DNA from: Ulvibacterium sp.
GTDB lineage: Bacteria; Bacteroidota; Bacteroidia; Flavobacteriales; Flavobacteriaceae
DNA length: 64,000 bases
Direction of reading: 5' to 3'
Assembly: GCF_028285715.1 (NCBI RefSeq)
Contig: NZ_JANQOO010000035.1
Coordinates: 682,001-746,000 of the forward strand
In this document: piece by piece, positions 60,426-64,000 of the stretch
Position numbering within the stretch: the stretch's first letter is position 1
Layout of the letters: each line of letters starts with the position of its first letter
Program-made: the position numbers and the translations under genes
The notes under the pieces: model-generated
Database searches by the model: none
Told to the model about the DNA's origin: nothing
What the model saw: only the letters and a program-made list of their open reading frames with translations

Positions 60426-63063
60426 TCGTAGCAGATTTTTTTCACTCTTCTTTATGTTATTTTCTTTATCGACAGTTTGCGCACAGCAGATTATCGAGGT
60501 AGATTATACAAATACACCCTTGAAATCGGTATTGCTGGATTTGGAACAAAAAACCGGATTGCTCTTTTCATTTTCGGATGAGCTAATAGCCGATAGGTCC
60601 GTAACCAAGACAAACAAATCTATACATATTGACGAACTACTCATTTTTTTGGGTGAGGCTACCCAACTTACCTTTGAACGTATTGGTGAAAAACAAGTCA
60701 TCATTAGTGTCCCAGGTCAGGCGCTTTCTATTTGTGGTTATTTGTTCGACCAGATTACCAAAAAGCCCCTCCCCTATGCCACCATTGTCATCAAGGGTAC
60801 TACAAAGGGGTTTATCACTAACGAGAACGGGTATTTCAGGATTGAAAATGAAAACCTGACCAACGGAATATTGATACAATATGTGGGATACACGAATCTA
60901 TTGGTTCACCCTTCGGATTTTAATAAAAATGATTGCAAGAATCTATTCTTAAGTCCCCGGATTGAATCATTGAAAGAGGTCATTGTAAAATCCTATCTCA
61001 TCAATGGGATTGATAAAAACAAGGATGGGTCCCTGGTTTTGAACTCTGGGACACAGGGCATCTTACCAGGTTTGACCGAGTCGGATATCTTCCGATCCGC
61101 TCAGTGGGTCCCGGGCATTACGAGTATCAATGAAACGATTTCCGACATTCAGATTCGTGGTGGTTCAGCAGATCAAAACTTGATTTTGTATGATGGTATC
61201 AAAATGTACAATACAGGTCATTTCTTTGGTATGATTTCCATATTTAACCCCAATATCACGACTAAGGCAACCATTTTTAAGGGTGGGGCCAGCGCGGAGT
61301 ACGGTGACCGTGTTGCAGGGGTTATCGATATTCAGGGAGAAACTCAAGTACCAACAAAAACGACTATAGGGATGGGATTGAATGGCACCCAAGCAGATGC
61401 CTTTGTAAAGGCAAGATTGGCCGAGTCTATCGGATTGGTAATCTCCGGCCGACGTTCCTATGCCGATATAGAGGGGCTGGGTACACCCACCATAGACGCC
61501 ATTTCCGAAAAGGTCTTTCAAAATACCATAGTGGTAAATGATGCGGCTGGCCAGGTAGTCGAAGATGAAGAAGATCAGGAAGGCCTTGTAGAAGGTGAAG
61601 AAACCTTTTTCTTTTATGACACCAATGTAAAGCTCATCCTAAAACCTTCAGAGAATGATAGTATTTATATTAGTGGATTGCTAACCAAAAATGACCTTGA
61701 TTTTCGCTTGCTCGATGATGAAAATCTATCCCAAGATGCCTTGGCCACGGAAAACCGAGGTCTAAGCCTTGATTGGAGTGGCTTAAAAGCCGGTAAGTGG
61801 CACCATGGCATTAGTGGTTATTACTCCAAATATGATAGCAGATATCGCAACCAATTTTTTGAAGGGCAAGATGTTGAAGAGGAAAACCTTAGGCGGAATT
61901 CAGTTTCCGATTATGGGATGGATGTGCATATTGCCTATGATTTCTATAAAAAACATACCTTGAAACTAGGGTTTCAATTATCCCAAAATGAAGTTTTCTA
62001 TCAAATTTTTCGCGATGAATTGGGAACGGAAGATATTGAACCAGAAGATGAAGACCAAGAAGGAGTGGAGTCAGAGGATGAGCGCGATTTCAACGAGATT
62101 TCAGATAAAAAAAATAACTCCAATTCATTATATGCCACTTATTATTATCGCTCCAAGGACAGCGGGTTGATCAGCGTTGGTCTGCGAGCGTCGACATTTT
62201 CATTGTTGAGTGGGAGGTATTTTGAACCACGGCTAAATATTGAATATCCTTTGGGAAAAGGGGTAAGACTCAAATTGACCGGTGAAAAAAGATTCCAGAC
62301 GCTCAGCCAATTGGTGGAATTTGATGATACCCGCCTTCGTTTGCAGAGTGGTATTTGGACCTTGACGGATAATAACGATTTTCCGTTGTTGACAAGTGAG
62401 CAATTTTCCACAGGAATCCTATTGTACGCCAAAGGATGGACGATTGATTTGGATGGTTACTTAAAAAAAATCGATGGCCTCACTTCATTTACCAACGGGT
62501 TTACGAATGCTTCGGAAGAATATTCACAGGGGACCAGTTCTATCCTTGGAGTCGATTTTTTGATCAAGAAACAATGGGGGGACTGCCGCATTTGGTTGGG
62601 ATATACCTATAATTCCGTTGATTATCGCTTTGATGAATTAGCAGATACCAAGTTCCCGGGCAATAATGATATCACTCATAATTTTGCGCTTTCAAATACG
62701 TATGAGAAGGGCAATTGGCAATTTTCATTGGGGTGGAATTTTAGGACCGGCGCTCCCTTTACGCCCGTCACCGGATTCAACACCATTGGAGGTGATATAG
62801 TATTTGGACCCATAAATAGTCAACGATTGCCCAATTACCATCGTTTGGATGCCTCGGCACAATATCAATTTAGACTATCTTCTCGAAAAAATCACCGAGG
62901 TACTTTAGGAATATCATTGCAAAACCTATATGCGCGGCAAGTACCACTTTCTGTTTTTTATCGTGTAGATGACAATCCGCAGACAGGAATACAAGAAATT
63001 GATCAATTAGAGCAATTGTCACTAGGATTTACCCCCAATTTTTTATTGCGTTTTTATTTTTAA
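60415..63063 (+). CDS. TonB-dependent receptor with STN signalling domain
   Basis: This 882-residue receptor has a signal peptide (to 'STVCAQ', about 24), an STN domain (25-100: 'TPLKSVLLDLEQKTGLLFSF'), a carboxypeptidase-regulatory-like domain (105-185: 'GYLFDQITKKPLPYATIVIKG'), a plug (215-320: 'DIQIRGGSADQNLILYDGIK') and a beta barrel ending in 'FTPNFLLRFYF' with a terminal Phe. Asp/Glu-rich loops (about 380-395 and 540-560) may bind a cation or charged ligand. The STN domain links it to the FecR/sigma pair. No SusD gene follows, so the ligand may be a siderophore, peptide or small glycan. Confidence 0.93.
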   Translation: MHANRSRFFSLFFMLFSLSTVCAQQIIEVDYTNTPLKSVLLDLEQKTGLLFSFSDELIADRSVTKTNKSIHIDELLIFLGEATQLTFERIGEKQVIISVPGQALSICGYLFDQITKKPLPYATIVIKGTTKGFITNENGYFRIENENLTNGILIQYVGYTNLLVHPSDFNKNDCKNLFLSPRIESLKEVIVKSYLINGIDKNKDGSLVLNSGTQGILPGLTESDIFRSAQWVPGITSINETISDIQIRGGSADQNLILYDGIKMYNTGHFFGMISIFNPNITTKATIFKGGASAEYGDRVAGVIDIQGETQVPTKTTIGMGLNGTQADAFVKARLAESIGLVISGRRSYADIEGLGTPTIDAISEKVFQNTIVVNDAAGQVVEDEEDQEGLVEGEETFFFYDTNVKLILKPSENDSIYISGLLTKNDLDFRLLDDENLSQDALATENRGLSLDWSGLKAGKWHHGISGYYSKYDSRYRNQFFEGQDVEEENLRRNSVSDYGMDVHIAYDFYKKHTLKLGFQLSQNEVFYQIFRDELGTEDIEPEDEDQEGVESEDERDFNEISDKKNNSNSLYATYYYRSKDSGLISVGLRASTFSLLSGRYFEPRLNIEYPLGKGVRLKLTGEKRFQTLSQLVEFDDTRLRLQSGIWTLTDNNDFPLLTSEQFSTGILLYAKGWTIDLDGYLKKIDGLTSFTNGFTNASEEYSQGTSSILGVDFLIKKQWGDCRIWLGYTYNSVDYRFDELADTKFPGNNDITHNFALSNTYEKGNWQFSLGWNFRTGAPFTPVTGFNTIGGDIVFGPINSQRLPNYHRLDASAQYQFRLSSRKNHRGTLGISLQNLYARQVPLSVFYRVDDNPQTGIQEIDQLEQLSLGFTPNFLLRFYF

Positions 63064-63264
63064 GCACCCATGGCATACAGTTCAACCCCAAACACCCCAA
63101 TTTAAGTAAAGGATGTAGGGATAACGGTGCAATTTGGTGGCTTTGTTCTTCAAAAATCAAGTCGATTTTCTTTTGTCACAGACCCGTACGAATCTCTAAT
63201 TCATCTTTAATGGAAATTTCAACAATTGATTGATTATCTTTAGACATACTTAAACTATGTGAGC

Positions 63265-64000
63265 ATGAAAAATTATATAACTCTTTTTCTTATTGCAGGC
63301 TTGGCAATCCTCGGATCTTGTAAATCCAAAACAGAGTCCAAGAAAATTCCCGAAGAACTTCCTATACTGGTTCAGGGAGAAGAAGTGTCCTATGCTACGG
63401 ATTCAACTAATCTTAAAGGGTACATGGCTTACGATGTGAATTCCAAGGAAAAGCGTCCCGGTGTATTAATAGTCCATGAATGGTGGGGACATAATGATTA
63501 CGTCAGGCAACGTGCGGATATGTTGGCCGAACTGGGGTATACGGCACTGGCCGTTGATATGTATGGTGATGGAAAACTGGCCGACCATCCCGATGACGCA
63601 GGAAAGTTTGCGATGAGTGTAATGACCAATCTGCCCGAGGCCACGGCCCGTTTTAATGCGGGCATGGAAGTATTAAAATCCCATACTTCCGTAGATGGGG
63701 AAAAGATTGGCGCCATAGGTTACTGTTTTGGAGGCAGTGTGGTCTTGACCATGGCTAATTCCGGGGCAGATTTGGATGCGGTTGCCGCCTTCCATAGCGG
63801 GGTACAATTGCCCATAATGCCCAACGATAAACTTAAGGCGAAGATTTTGGTTTGTAATGGGGCGGATGATCCCTTTATAAGTCCAGAATCTGTGACGGCA
63901 TTTAAAAGTGCACTGGACTCCTTAAATGCGGACTATACCTATTTATCGTATCCAGGTGTGAAACATAGCTTCACCAGCAAAGAGGCCGATGCCAATGGGG
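63265..64000 (+). CDS. Dienelactone hydrolase family lipoprotein, 3' end cut by window edge
   Basis: The plus strand is open from ATG 63265 to the edge (245 codons). Lipobox 'GLAILGSC' gives Cys 19. The alpha/beta hydrolase part has the DLH nucleophile Cys in 'IGYCFGGSVV', Asp in 'NGADDPFI' and His in 'GVKHSFTSK', plus the family's 'VHEWWGHNDYVRQRADML'. It is probably a periplasmic esterase or lactonase. Only the C-terminal end is missing. Confidence 0.88.
   Translation, partial: MKNYITLFLIAGLAILGSCKSKTESKKIPEELPILVQGEEVSYATDSTNLKGYMAYDVNSKEKRPGVLIVHEWWGHNDYVRQRADMLAELGYTALAVDMYGDGKLADHPDDAGKFAMSVMTNLPEATARFNAGMEVLKSHTSVDGEKIGAIGYCFGGSVVLTMANSGADLDAVAAFHSGVQLPIMPNDKLKAKILVCNGADDPFISPESVTAFKSALDSLNADYTYLSYPGVKHSFTSKEADANG

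Noticed and set aside
1-64000. tRNA, rRNA, CRISPR array, prophage or complete insertion sequence
   Set aside because: I read for cloverleaf ends, regular repeat-spacer patterns and transposase motifs and saw none that could be supported.

Overview
The window looks like a chromosomal segment of a marine-type Flavobacteriaceae (Bacteroidota). Four things point there: the fused alpha/beta E1 dehydrogenase; the SusC/FecA-style sigma - FecR anti-sigma - TonB receptor trio; many lipoproteins with an early lipobox Cys; and promoters of the Bacteroidota type (TTG, about 20 nt, TAnnTTTG). No rRNA, tRNA, CRISPR array or intact insertion sequence was seen.

Layout. 1-4280: a partial 2OG-Fe(II) oxygenase (minus), a fused branched-chain-type 2-oxoacid dehydrogenase E1, a lipocalin-like lipoprotein and an OmpA-family lipoprotein, closed by a clear terminator. 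4301-10546: a nine-gene lipid/polyketide operon. It has an FAD oxidoreductase, a SAM methyltransferase, a type III polyketide synthase, a FabL-like enoyl-ACP reductase, a FabZ-like dehydratase, a beta-ketoacyl synthase, an acyl carrier protein and a membrane protein, so it resembles an Srs-type phenolic-lipid pathway with its own fatty-acyl starter machinery. 10695-14281: a catabolic operon (sugar isomerase, GntR/HutC regulator, deoC, Gfo/Idh oxidoreductase) with a probable operator on its promoter. 14278-17757: TerC, YceI, a ribosome hibernation factor and small unknown proteins.

17758-24407 is an AT-rich accessory island. It holds a tight four-gene minus-strand operon (19201-22136) of two paralogous winged-helix proteins, a protein with a HEPN-like RNx5H motif, and a DUF3800 RNase-H-fold protein. 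I judge this the best candidate for an undescribed conflict or defence system. Next to it are a MarR-ankyrin pair under a perfect palindrome, and repeated flanking sequences.

24408-42394 is mostly ordinary: a Crp/SDR/VTT operon, a seven-repeat lipoprotein, a class III cyclase with unusual active-site residues, a cytochrome-PQQ sugar dehydrogenase, peptidases and hydrolases, L-serine dehydratase and DUF1080. 42600-51300 is a metal-homeostasis region: a His-rich DUF4198 protein, HupE/UreJ, a His-rich lipoprotein, yidD, hisI, folE, a Fur-family (Zur-like) regulator and cysS on the plus strand, and MerC, DUF1826 and a COG0523 GTPase on the minus strand. Near-identical TGCAAC-NNN-GTTGCA palindromes lie on the -33 elements of the two opposing transcripts, and one also adjoins a possible small RNA. 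51395-64000: a serine hydrolase, a LytS/LytTR pair, an outer-membrane barrel - ATP-grasp - inactive-transglutaminase/7TM group (the last split by an apparent frameshift), the sigma/FecR/TonB receptor trio, and a partial dienelactone hydrolase.
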